The position numbers and the translations under genes are program-made. A stretch of DNA of 5,586 nucleotides, taken from the NCBI GenBank assembly GCA_031288765.1, contig JAITQV010000710.1, positions 1 to 5,586 on the forward strand. Direction: 5' to 3'. The notes below the pieces were generated by a model that searched no databases, was not told where the DNA came from, and saw nothing but the letters and a program-made list of their open reading frames with translations. Of this stretch, positions 1 to 5,470 are shown piece by piece (position 1 is the first letter of the stretch; every line of letters starts with the position of its first letter). Source of the stretch: Planctomycetaceae bacterium. Its GTDB lineage: Bacteria > Planctomycetota > Planctomycetia > Pirellulales > Thermoguttaceae.

Positions 1-105
1 TTTTGGGGACAAAATCCAACATCCAATCGAAAACTTATGGAAGAAGAAATTACTCAACTATTGGGTAACTATAAAAATTCAATAAAATTATTTGTAAGTC
101 CATAA
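1..105 (+). CDS. Possible C-terminal end of a plus-strand protein cut by the window edge
   Basis: The frame starting at base 1 is open for 34 codons and ends in TAA at 103-105. The tail contains the stretch MEEEITQLLGNY and finishes IKLFVSP. The residue mix, acidic then hydrophobic, looks protein-like, but the piece is too short to assign a family. An in-frame ATG at 37-39 has no Shine-Dalgarno sequence, so a 22-residue peptide starting there is less likely than the tail of a longer gene entering from the left. The gene would converge on flgB. The DNA is very AT-rich, where chance open frames are uncommon because stop codons are frequent, but 34 codons is weak support. No function is proposed. 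Confidence 0.3.
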   Translation, partial: FWGQNPTSNRKLMEEEITQLLGNYKNSIKLFVSP

Positions 106-156
106 TTTTCAATAGAAAAAATTTGTAAAACTGAATTTTTAGAGGTACACATTATT

Positions 157-408
157 AACTCATGTTACGCACTGCCTGTGAGTTTAATTTTTCTTAGTTC
201 GTTCCATGCGGCTTTTGAGGCAGCTCAATAGATTTTTGCTTTGAGAGCAAAATGATTGAGTTTGTGAGCGAACTTTAACTTCTCTAATTTAACATACGCC
301 CGAAAACACGTAGTTTACCCAATTAGGGACAATTCGGCAATAAAGATTTTTAACAAGGACAAACCCAATACCTGCCTACCGGCAAACTCCAACTGCGTAA
401 CATGAGTT
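157..408 (-). mobile_element. Decayed insertion-sequence relic or MITE with 15-bp terminal inverted repeats
   Basis: AACTCATGTTACGCA at 157-171 is matched perfectly by its reverse complement at 394-408, bounding a 252-bp element. Inside it, close to the left inverted repeat, lies the decayed end of a protein-coding frame on the minus strand, described separately. That is the layout of an IS whose transposase gene has lost most of its length. At 252 bp the element is far shorter than any autonomous IS, so it could move only with a transposase supplied in trans, if at all. The flanking bases (ATTATT before, GGTAAG after) show no target-site duplication, which suggests an old insertion, a rearranged one, or a family without duplications. 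The IS family was not identified from the ends. Confidence 0.6.
165..314 (-). pseudogene. Transposase C-terminal remnant with in-frame stop
   Basis: On the minus strand the frame from 314 down to the TAA at 165-167 reads VKLEKLKFAHKLNHF, ALKAKIY, then an in-frame TGA at 225-227, then AASKAAWNELRKIKLTGSA. The lysine-rich amphipathic pattern with NHFALKAKIY, and the ending immediately before a terminal inverted repeat, resemble the C-terminus of a DDE-type IS transposase. This is recognition by pattern, and no family name is claimed. Another stop (TAA at 315-317) closes the frame upstream. Only about 50 codons remain, the catalytic domain is missing and there is an internal stop, so it cannot make an active enzyme. 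Confidence 0.45.
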
Positions 409-598
409 GGTAAGTGTGGCGGACTTCTCGGCGAACTCGCCAAAGTATTTATCTGTTTTGCGATACAGGTCGGTAAATGTTCGTCAATCTTTTGATTAGA
501 AATTTTTAAGAAAAATCATAAGCCCAAAATCTGTGATTCCCAATAACGCATTTGTGAAGGACGGAATAAATACGTTTTAAGACATCCTTGTAATATCA
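409..598. other. Gene-free stretch between the IS relic and the flgB stop codon
   Basis: No complete gene is supportable here. On the plus strand one frame is open from 401 to 580 apart from a TAG at 497-499, reading VADFSANSPKYL, then SVLRYRSVNVRQSFD, then after the stop KIISPKSVIPNNAFVKDG. It lacks a convincing start and its beginning runs out of the IS terminal repeat. A minus-strand frame through 409-480 is also open but short. No GC-rich hairpin followed by a T-run was found downstream of flgB on the minus strand. The best candidate there is a 5-bp AT-rich stem near 508-535, which is too weak to call a terminator. Confidence 0.4.
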
Positions 599-1033
599 CT
601 AAACACGTTCGCTAATGGCGGTTTGAAGTAACAACATCTGATGACGCATAATACTAAGCGCCGTATTAAATTCCATATTGTTTTTAGCCATCTCCGTTAC
701 CTGAAACTCCATGCCGACATTGTTAAAATCATGGTACAAAATCGGATGATCAATAGGCCAATCATCCCCAATTGCCGAAGAACTCCCCTTCTTCAAAGGC
801 CATTCCGGTCCAAAATGCCCCGGCGGACGATGTTTCCGCGTAATCGCCTCCGCCAACTTCTTCTTGAATGACCCAACATCCATGTCCCGCGCTTGATACA
901 ACGGCGTGTCAAAATTCGCAATGTTGCCGGCAAGCAACGCCTGACGCGCTTCGTCAAAATTCACAACCTGCTCCAATACCGGAACCGTTGTCCCATCAAA
1001 TAACGCTCGAAATTGATATGTCGGACGAATCAT
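599..1033 (-). CDS. flgB: Flagellar basal-body proximal rod protein FlgB
   Basis: FlgB is a proximal rod subunit of the flagellar basal body. It is exported by the flagellar type III apparatus and assembles between the MS ring/FliE and FlgC/FlgF in the periplasm. The 144-residue length is normal for the family. Residues 32-46 carry the rod-protein N-terminal signature (ALLAGNIANFDTPLY, with the NIAN..TP.Y core), followed by QARDMD. Residues 103-144 form the C-terminal helix typical of axial proteins (NNVGMEFQVTEMAKNNMEFN, ending in a run of hydrophobics). The middle (66-95) is the variable surface loop. No signal peptide is present, as expected for type III export. The ATG at 1033 gives the full N-terminal helix, but AAAA and repeat heptamers precede it with no Shine-Dalgarno sequence. 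flgC and fliE do not follow within the 598 bp available, which is unusual. Confidence 0.9.
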   Translation of the reverse strand: MIRPTYQFRALFDGTTVPVLEQVVNFDEARQALLAGNIANFDTPLYQARDMDVGSFKKKLAEAITRKHRPPGHFGPEWPLKKGSSSAIGDDWPIDHPILYHDFNNVGMEFQVTEMAKNNMEFNTALSIMRHQMLLLQTAISERV

Positions 1034-1035
1034 TT

Positions 1036-1084
1036 TTAGTTAATAGTTAATAGCGGATGGCGGATAGTTAATAGTGATATAGTT
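1036..1084. repeat. Degenerate heptanucleotide array in the FlgN-like/flgB spacer
   Basis: Read on the plus strand from 1036, the spacer divides into 7-bp words: TTAGTTA, ATAGTTA, ATAGCGG, ATGGCGG, ATAGTTA, ATAGTGA, then a looser TATAGTT. The 11-mer ATAGTTAATAG occurs at 1043-1053 and 1064-1074. It recurs three times in the array upstream of the TPR gene and once inverted at 5032-5042. The array ends two bases before the flgB ATG (1031-1033), so it fills the region where a ribosome-binding site would lie. Confidence 0.8.
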
Positions 1085-1098
1085 GAGATGCCGGCGGT

Positions 1099-1497
1099 TC
1101 AGCGGAATTTTTCGTAAGAAACCGATACCCGTGAACCCTGCCGTACCCGACGAAGTTGGTCTTCCACTTCTGTTCTCCGAACCCTAAGCTCCTCCATACC
1201 GGTTGAATCGTTCCTGATAATTTCCTCCAATATCCCCGCGCAACGCTCCATCGCCCGCTCCGTTTCCAACCGCTCCGCTTCATTTTCCCACCGTCTCTCT
1301 TCCGGCGGAATCGCCTGAAACGGACGTAATTGCTCTTCAATCGCCTCAAATTCATTCATCAGACGCTGTTTTACCGCCAAATGTTGCAACAACACCGTGA
1401 GATTGTCCTGCCGTACAATCTTTAACTGTTGAACCGAAACCGGAAGCAAACGCCGAAGTAATTCCTCTTTCCGCCGAATAAGTTCACTTAATTTCAT
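1099..1497 (-). CDS. FlgN-like flagellar protein, probable export chaperone
   Basis: FlgN-family proteins are small helical cytoplasmic chaperones that keep hook-associated proteins FlgK and FlgL export-ready. This 132-residue protein fits that size and fold. It has no signal peptide or membrane segment. Residues 3-58 are one long charged helix with the family-like pattern RQDNLTVLLQHLAVKQRLM followed by FEAIEEQL. A proline break (IPPEE, 63-67) is followed by two more helices, about 68-95 and 101-120, containing EELRVRRTEVEDQLRRV. High Arg/Glu/Leu content predicts a coiled coil. Position between the TPR gene and flgB supports a flagellar role. The ATG at 1497 has no Shine-Dalgarno sequence; upstream is repeat DNA that even contains CCTCC, the complement of one. 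It could instead be a FliT- or FliJ-type coiled coil, since short helical proteins are hard to tell apart by eye. Confidence 0.6.
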   Translation of the reverse strand: MKLSELIRRKEELLRRLLPVSVQQLKIVRQDNLTVLLQHLAVKQRLMNEFEAIEEQLRPFQAIPPEERRWENEAERLETERAMERCAGILEEIIRNDSTGMEELRVRRTEVEDQLRRVRQGSRVSVSYEKFR

Positions 1498-1503
1498 ACA
1501 TGT

Positions 1504-1574
1504 GTGATTGGAGGTGTGTGGTTTGTGATTCGGGGTGTGTGATTACAAACCACAAATCATAAACCCCAAATCAC
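1504..1574. repeat. Heptanucleotide array that inverts at its centre, forming a long hairpin
   Basis: This fills the spacer between the TPR stop codon and the FlgN-like start. On the minus strand it begins GTGATTT, GGGGTTT, ATGATTT, GTGGTTT, then switches to the opposite orientation with words such as AATCACA, CACCCCG, AATCACA, AACCACA. On the plus strand GTGATT and GGTGTGTG recur 21 bp apart (1504/1525 and 1513/1534). Arms 1525-1544 and 1555-1574 pair at 18 of 20 positions in minus-strand RNA, counting one G-U, around a 10-nt loop. A second perfect 9-bp pairing (1518-1526 with 1545-1553) overlaps it, so the two folds exclude each other. No T-run follows, so it is not a standard intrinsic terminator. 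The first heptamer contains the TPR stop codon. Confidence 0.75.
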
Positions 1575-4500
1575 TGTTTCTCGGATTGAATGAGTTTTTT
1601 CCAACTACTGTCTTGTGGAATCGTACCGTTTTTTTCCAAACGGTTCAAGACGAATTCCGCTTGATTTAATGTTGTTGCCGCTTCTTCCCATTTTCCAATC
1701 TGCCGGTACGCCCTCGTCATCCGAATCAACGCGTCAAGCGATTCCGGCTGATTTTGATAACGGGTTGCGACAATACTTAACGCCGAAATTGCCTGCTCAT
1801 AACGTTTTAATTCCAACAAAACGGAACCGGTTTCGAACAAAACGTTCCGCAGCATCAGTTGTTCCGATTCCGTCAAATCCATCACTTCCTGACGTTTCAC
1901 AAGTATTCCTTCTGTTTTTTGAATATGAATCAACGCTTTTTCCCGTTCTATATCGGCGTTTGTCAGAAGTTGCCGGCGGACAGCCTCCAATACCGATTCT
2001 TCCGCTGATTGTGAAAATTCCGCCGCCTGCCGCAAATACGCTCTGGAAAGAAAATAATGAGAATCGGCGGTTTGAACGGCATTCGGATAATTTTTGACGG
2101 CATCCTCCAAATAAGGAACCGCTTCCGAAAAACGACCCTGCTCATAAAACAATTTGCCCAACGCAAACATCGAATCACGGTAAACCGCCGAAGACGGAGC
2201 GTATTCATCAATCAAATTCTGTTGAAGTATTTCCTGTGCTTTTTCCCATTCCTTTTTCTCGACATAAGCCCGGCTCAACGTAATTCGGATGCGGGGAACC
2301 AAAGCGTGATTCGGATAGTATTGCAGCGCCTCTTCCAACACATCGACAGCGGCGTCAAGAGCGTCAATATGAAGGAACATTTCGCCAAGATAAAGATAAA
2401 CTTCGGGACGGTGTTCATTGATAGTAATTCGCAAAAAGTGTTTATATTGGGGAATTGCTCGGCGGTAATCTTTTCCGAGCCTGAAATTTTCCGCGCTGCG
2501 CCAAAGCCAATCGCTAAAATCGGCGGATTCATAATCGACTTGGGTAAGTTCGGCAAACGCCTCACCGGAACGCCGGTATTTTGCGTAGGATTCCCGAAGT
2601 AATTTTTCGCCTTCCGGACCGAGTGTGGCGTCTGCCTGTTGCCGGAGGTGAACCGCCCAAGATTCGTAAGTATCCCCGCGAAACCGCGCTAACTCCGGCG
2701 TTTTCATCACACCGCGAAGAAGATAAAGGATAGTTGCGGCTTCTTTGTATTCTTTTAATTGAATACTGTTGCGGACGATTTCGCGGCAACGTTCCAGCAT
2801 AGTTTCTTTGGAAAGCCAGAAGCAGGCGTAATTGGGTTCTTGCCGTATTGTTTCGAACGTCCGTGCGTAACCGCGTAAGGAAATTTCCGTCCGTCCGAAC
2901 TTCCGTTCGATTTCCGCCCAAAGGAAGTCGGCGGCGGCGGCTTCGGAAGTTTGGGGAAAGGTTTCGGCTAATTTGAGATAAATTTCCTGCGCTTTTGCGA
3001 GATCGCCCATTTCATCGCAGCAAATTCCCTGCAACAGTTCCGCACTCCGAAGCCAGCGAATCACCGGCAATTCCTGACGGCGAACTTCCTGAAAATGCCC
3101 GATTGCCTCCCGATACTTTTCCGCTGCAAGTTCCTGAAGTTTTCGGATATTGAGTTGAACCGGATCGGGTTGCGGTTGTGTTTGCAGACTGCCGGCGGGA
3201 AATTCCGACGGAAACGGAGCCTGCTTTTCCGGCGTTTCGGGAGGAAGAACAATAATCCGCTCACCGGAATCCGAAATTGTTCCTGCTGATTTCGGCGGCA
3301 AAACCGGCGAAGAGGTTGAAGAGTTCGCACCGGAAACTTCTTGGGCATAGCGTTCGGAAATCCGGCTTCGCAGGGAATTTATCCGGCGTGAAAATGCGGC
3401 GTCCGGATTTTCGTTGGGCAAAGTTTCGCCGGATGAATTTTCACCGGCAAAATCATTAACCGGAACCGGAGGAACTACCGCCGCCCAAGAATGAACCGGT
3501 TCCGGTTCCACCGGAGACACCGGAGCGACTGCCCAAACCGAAGAATCCGGCAATTTTTGAGTTCCGCTTGCTGACCTGTTCGGCAACAATCTTTCCATAT
3601 CCGGCAAATTTTCATTCAACAGATTTTCAACCGGAGCAGGAGTTGTCGGGTTTAGGGGGGACGCATTGGGGGCTGTCGAATTGGGGGTGGGGGCTGTTGA
3701 ATTGGGGGCTGTCGAATTGGGGGCTGCCGAATTGGGGGCTGCCGGTTTGGAGGTTGCGGGAGTTGGGGTCGGCGAAGCGGGTTTTACCGGAGCCGGAGCA
3801 ATGGGAACATCGTTGAGCGGAACCGGAATTTGTTGGTTTTCCAAATCAATACTTTTTTGCCGAAATTCTCTGGCTTTCACGAGAGCGATTTGACCGAGAA
3901 TAAATTGCCGTATTGTCCGAAACTGGTCGAGCGGCGGAATTTTCTCAAGAATTTGTTCGGCGGTATCGGGGCTGCCGAGTTGAATTTGAATCATTGCCCG
4001 AAGCAGGTTTGCCTCATATATTTCCTCTTCGGTTGTTGCCGGATCATTCTGAAACGCCTGAACATACCGGAGTGATTCATGGAAATCGGGGTTTGGTTCA
4101 AGGAAATAGGAATGAGCCAAAAACCAATAAATCCATTTTTTATTGGGGGAATCCAATTCCAGAGCATTTTGAAACGGTTCGCGGCATTGGGTTAATTCTC
4201 CGCTCAGGTACAAACTTTTTCCGAGCAGGAAAAAACCTTCGGCGCGGCGTTCGGGAATAAACCCGTAGTTTCCCGAATCTCTTAAATAATTTGCGGCAGC
4301 CCAATAATAGGGACGGCGGTCGGTTTCCCAGGAGTTTTCCGCCATAAAACAGGTTGCCGCTCCGAGAACAAACAGGGTTTCTGTTCGGGTTTGGACATCG
4401 GACGGCGGGATATATTTTAGAACTTCTTCCGCCAAATGTTTGGCTTCGGCATACGAACCGAAATCATAGGCGGTGAGTGCCAATTTAAGTGTTGGGCGGT

Positions 4501-4825
4501 TAAGATAGTTGATAAAATAACGTATTGTCAAGCCGGCGGCGATTAGAAGAAGGACGGCTGCGGCAATACCAATAATAAGAGCGGTTATGAAATGTTCTTT
4601 TGTCCAGTCAATGCAGTCATCTCGGAAGTCGAGAATGATATCGAGTATAACATTTCCTGTTGAGATACTTTCTTCATCTTCGGAATCATCGTTATTGTTT
4701 TGAATTTTTCTGCCGGGCGGGTTTATATTTTCTTCGTCATCGGCGACCGGCAGTTTTTTGGGTCGTCGTCGTTTTTTTTCAACGGGAACGATTTTTTCCT
4801 CTTCAACATCTTTAATTCGTGCCAT
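1571..4825 (-). CDS. Membrane-anchored TPR protein with Pro/Asn/Ser-rich linker
   Basis: A 1084-residue scaffold-type protein with no catalytic motif seen. Residues 1-55 are a charged N-terminus with a basic patch (KKRRRPKK, 17-24) then an acidic one (DDSEDEES). One transmembrane helix spans about 79-104 (ALIIGIAAAVLLLIAAGL), so the protein is probably anchored N-in with the bulk outside the cytoplasm. A first TPR block lies at about 112-320 (for example 194-226, LLGKSLYLSGELTQC). A low-complexity linker of about 235 residues (325-560) is rich in Pro, Ser, Asn and Thr. A second TPR block covers 562-1065, with clear units at 591-624, 773-800, 807-840, 844-872, 883-916, 992-1027 and 1029-1063, several ending in the YPN-type turn. 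TPRs bind proteins. Co-orientation with FlgN-like and FlgB genes suggests a role in flagellar or envelope assembly, but that is context only. The ATG at 4825 gives a natural N-terminus and lies just after a candidate promoter. Confidence 0.85.
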   Translation of the reverse strand: MARIKDVEEEKIVPVEKKRRRPKKLPVADDEENINPPGRKIQNNNDDSEDEESISTGNVILDIILDFRDDCIDWTKEHFITALIIGIAAAVLLLIAAGLTIRYFINYLNRPTLKLALTAYDFGSYAEAKHLAEEVLKYIPPSDVQTRTETLFVLGAATCFMAENSWETDRRPYYWAAANYLRDSGNYGFIPERRAEGFFLLGKSLYLSGELTQCREPFQNALELDSPNKKWIYWFLAHSYFLEPNPDFHESLRYVQAFQNDPATTEEEIYEANLLRAMIQIQLGSPDTAEQILEKIPPLDQFRTIRQFILGQIALVKAREFRQKSIDLENQQIPVPLNDVPIAPAPVKPASPTPTPATSKPAAPNSAAPNSTAPNSTAPTPNSTAPNASPLNPTTPAPVENLLNENLPDMERLLPNRSASGTQKLPDSSVWAVAPVSPVEPEPVHSWAAVVPPVPVNDFAGENSSGETLPNENPDAAFSRRINSLRSRISERYAQEVSGANSSTSSPVLPPKSAGTISDSGERIIVLPPETPEKQAPFPSEFPAGSLQTQPQPDPVQLNIRKLQELAAEKYREAIGHFQEVRRQELPVIRWLRSAELLQGICCDEMGDLAKAQEIYLKLAETFPQTSEAAAADFLWAEIERKFGRTEISLRGYARTFETIRQEPNYACFWLSKETMLERCREIVRNSIQLKEYKEAATILYLLRGVMKTPELARFRGDTYESWAVHLRQQADATLGPEGEKLLRESYAKYRRSGEAFAELTQVDYESADFSDWLWRSAENFRLGKDYRRAIPQYKHFLRITINEHRPEVYLYLGEMFLHIDALDAAVDVLEEALQYYPNHALVPRIRITLSRAYVEKKEWEKAQEILQQNLIDEYAPSSAVYRDSMFALGKLFYEQGRFSEAVPYLEDAVKNYPNAVQTADSHYFLSRAYLRQAAEFSQSAEESVLEAVRRQLLTNADIEREKALIHIQKTEGILVKRQEVMDLTESEQLMLRNVLFETGSVLLELKRYEQAISALSIVATRYQNQPESLDALIRMTRAYRQIGKWEEAATTLNQAEFVLNRLEKNGTIPQDSSWKKLIQSEKQ
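3665..3738. repeat. 15-bp in-frame tandem repeat encoding PNSTA/PNSAA, with guanine runs on the plus strand
   Basis: Inside the TPR gene, a 15-bp unit (plus strand GGGGGCTGTCGAATT and variants) repeats about five times and codes for pentapeptides PNSAA, PNSTA, PNSTA, then after a Pro-Thr insertion PNSTA again (residues 365-387). Six G5 runs fall at 3668, 3683, 3689, 3704, 3719 and 3734, with a G6 run just outside at 3655. The length is a multiple of three, so unit gain or loss would lengthen or shorten the linker without breaking the frame. The G-rich strand is the template strand. Confidence 0.8.
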
Positions 4826-4831
4826 AGGAAA

Positions 4832-4860
4832 ACGATAGCGATTTTCTCAAATTCGGTCAA
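4832..4860 (-). promoter_or_regulatory. Candidate promoter giving a leaderless TPR transcript
   Basis: On the minus strand TTGACC (4860-4855) is followed after exactly 17 bp by TATCGT (4837-4832). This matches the housekeeping -35 consensus at 5 of 6 positions and the -10 consensus at 4 of 6. Six bases (TTTCCT) separate the -10 from the ATG at 4825, so transcription would be expected to start at or next to the A of the start codon. No Shine-Dalgarno sequence is present, which agrees with a leaderless message. Both boxes are imperfect, so this is a candidate only. Confidence 0.4.
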
Positions 4861-4901
4861 GGGAAATGCTTTCGGTTTTTTTGGGGAAATTGGGGGGCAA
4901 A

Positions 4902-4985
4902 GCGGTTGATAGTTAATAGTTGAGAATTGATAGTTAATAGTTGAGAATTAATAGTTAATAGTTGAGAGTTGGAAGTGGAGAGTGC
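4902..4985. repeat. Degenerate heptanucleotide array upstream of the TPR gene (core 21 bp x 3)
   Basis: From 4909 the DNA reads as 7-bp words: ATAGTTA, ATAGTTG, AGAATTG, then the same three words (last one AGAATTA), then ATAGTTA, ATAGTTG, AGAGTTG, followed by the looser GAAGTGG and AGAGTGC. Units group in threes, giving a near-perfect 21-bp period at 4906-4926, 4927-4947 and 4948-4968. Because 21 is divisible by three, the minus strand translates as a spurious NSQLLTI heptapeptide repeat. The 11-mer ATAGTTAATAG occurs three times here and inverted at 5032-5042. Confidence 0.85.
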
Positions 4986-5393
4986 TGCGAGCGGAACTTC
5001 TGCCGCAACAGCGATGATTCTGTTTGCGGCGCTATTAACTATTGTATCTATTCGGTTCTTTGTCAAACTATTATGCAAAACAACGCTTATTTTTAATATT
5101 TATTCCGCTGTTTTTTTTCAGTATTAACCCTAAATTTTCGTCTTGCGGGGACGAGAGGTGCATAGCCGTAGGCGGAGCGAATCGCAACCGCCGCCTCAAT
5201 CCGGCGGGCAACATTCCGGTGTTTTGTGTGTTTTCCAATAGAAAAGCCTATCATTCCGGGCAAATATTGGGGAGGTTACGGCAAACGGAAGTTCGGCGAC
5301 CTTTTATTTGAAGGAGATTGGGGAGAAGGGGAATTTGGGGGATTTTGGGGTTTAGTGGGACAATTTTTATAATCAACCGGTATTTTTCTAAAA
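4986..5393. other. Gene-free upstream region with a GC-richer island
   Basis: No convincing gene is present. An inverted copy of the heptamer-array word (CTATTAACTAT, 5032-5042) faces the array at 4902-4985. A GC-richer patch at about 5143-5220 lies between AT-rich DNA on both sides. Minus-strand 5254-5093 contains a 53-codon frame from an ATG (MIGFSIGKHTKH at the start, RSAYGYAPLVPARRK in the middle). It is below what can be accepted without homologs. A plus-strand frame at 5042-5311 needs a TTG start and has no ribosome-binding site. The stretch looks like intergenic repeat-derived sequence rather than a coding region. Confidence 0.4.
5320..5350 (+). other. Four-run G-quadruplex motif
   Basis: Guanine runs at 5320-5323, 5328-5331, 5337-5341 and 5347-5350 are separated by loops of 4, 5 and 5 bases. 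This satisfies the usual intramolecular quadruplex rule with tracts of at least four guanines. It lies about 500 bp upstream of the TPR start on the strand opposite to the gene, and 43 bp from the hairpin repeat at 5394. A role is not shown by the sequence. Confidence 0.55.
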
Positions 5394-5470
5394 TTCGGGG
5401 GTGTCCCCGAAAGATTCGGAGGTGTCCCCGAAAGATTCGGAGGTGTCCCCGAAAGACTCGGAGGTGTCCC
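5394..5470. repeat. 21-bp tandem repeat with a hairpin in each unit (about 3.7 copies)
   Basis: Units start at 5394, 5415, 5436 and 5457, the last being partial and ending at 5470. Each reads TTCGGAG, GTGTCCC, CGAAAGA with few changes. The first unit holds a perfect palindrome, TTCGGGG-GTGT-CCCCGAA (7-bp stem, 4-nt loop, 5394-5411). The second and third have one A-C mismatch in the stem. All frames through the array on the plus strand are open for a short distance but none has a start codon, so it is not treated as coding. The AT-rich DNA after it (5471-5586) shows no gene or convincing promoter. Confidence 0.85.

Noticed and set aside
234..252. Perfect 7-bp hairpin TTTTGCT-TTGAG-AGCAAAA as a terminator.
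   Set aside because: It is AT-rich, lies in the transposase remnant coding frame, and is not followed by a suitable T-run on the strand carrying flgB.
2057..2602. Long plus-strand frame of 181 codons antisense to the TPR gene.
   Set aside because: It lies wholly within the TPR coding region and its composition (Arg, Phe and Ile-rich) is typical of an antisense shadow.
4810..4824. TGGCAC at the TPR start as half of a sigma-54 promoter.
   Set aside because: The matching -12 element is absent at the required spacing (AAAGA instead of TTGC), and the word is the Met-Ala-Arg coding sequence.
5041..5075. TTGACA at 5065-5060 on the minus strand with TACAAT as a promoter.
   Set aside because: The spacing is only 14 bp, too short for a standard promoter, and it lies over 200 bp from the gene with the better-placed candidate in between.
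4857..5078. Minus-strand frame of 73 codons with a repeated NSQLLTI heptapeptide.
   Set aside because: The repeat is a translation of the 21-bp heptanucleotide array. The frame has no ribosome-binding site and sits across the candidate TPR promoter.
5042..5311. Plus-strand frame of 89 codons.
   Set aside because: It needs a TTG start, has no ribosome-binding site, begins inside repeat DNA and shows no recognisable domain.
5394..5470. CRISPR array.
   Set aside because: The 21-bp units abut directly with no unique spacers, and no cas gene is present.
5394..5470. Repeat-containing protein with GVPERFG heptapeptides.
   Set aside because: The frame opens after a TAA at 5370-5372 with no start codon and closes soon after the repeat.
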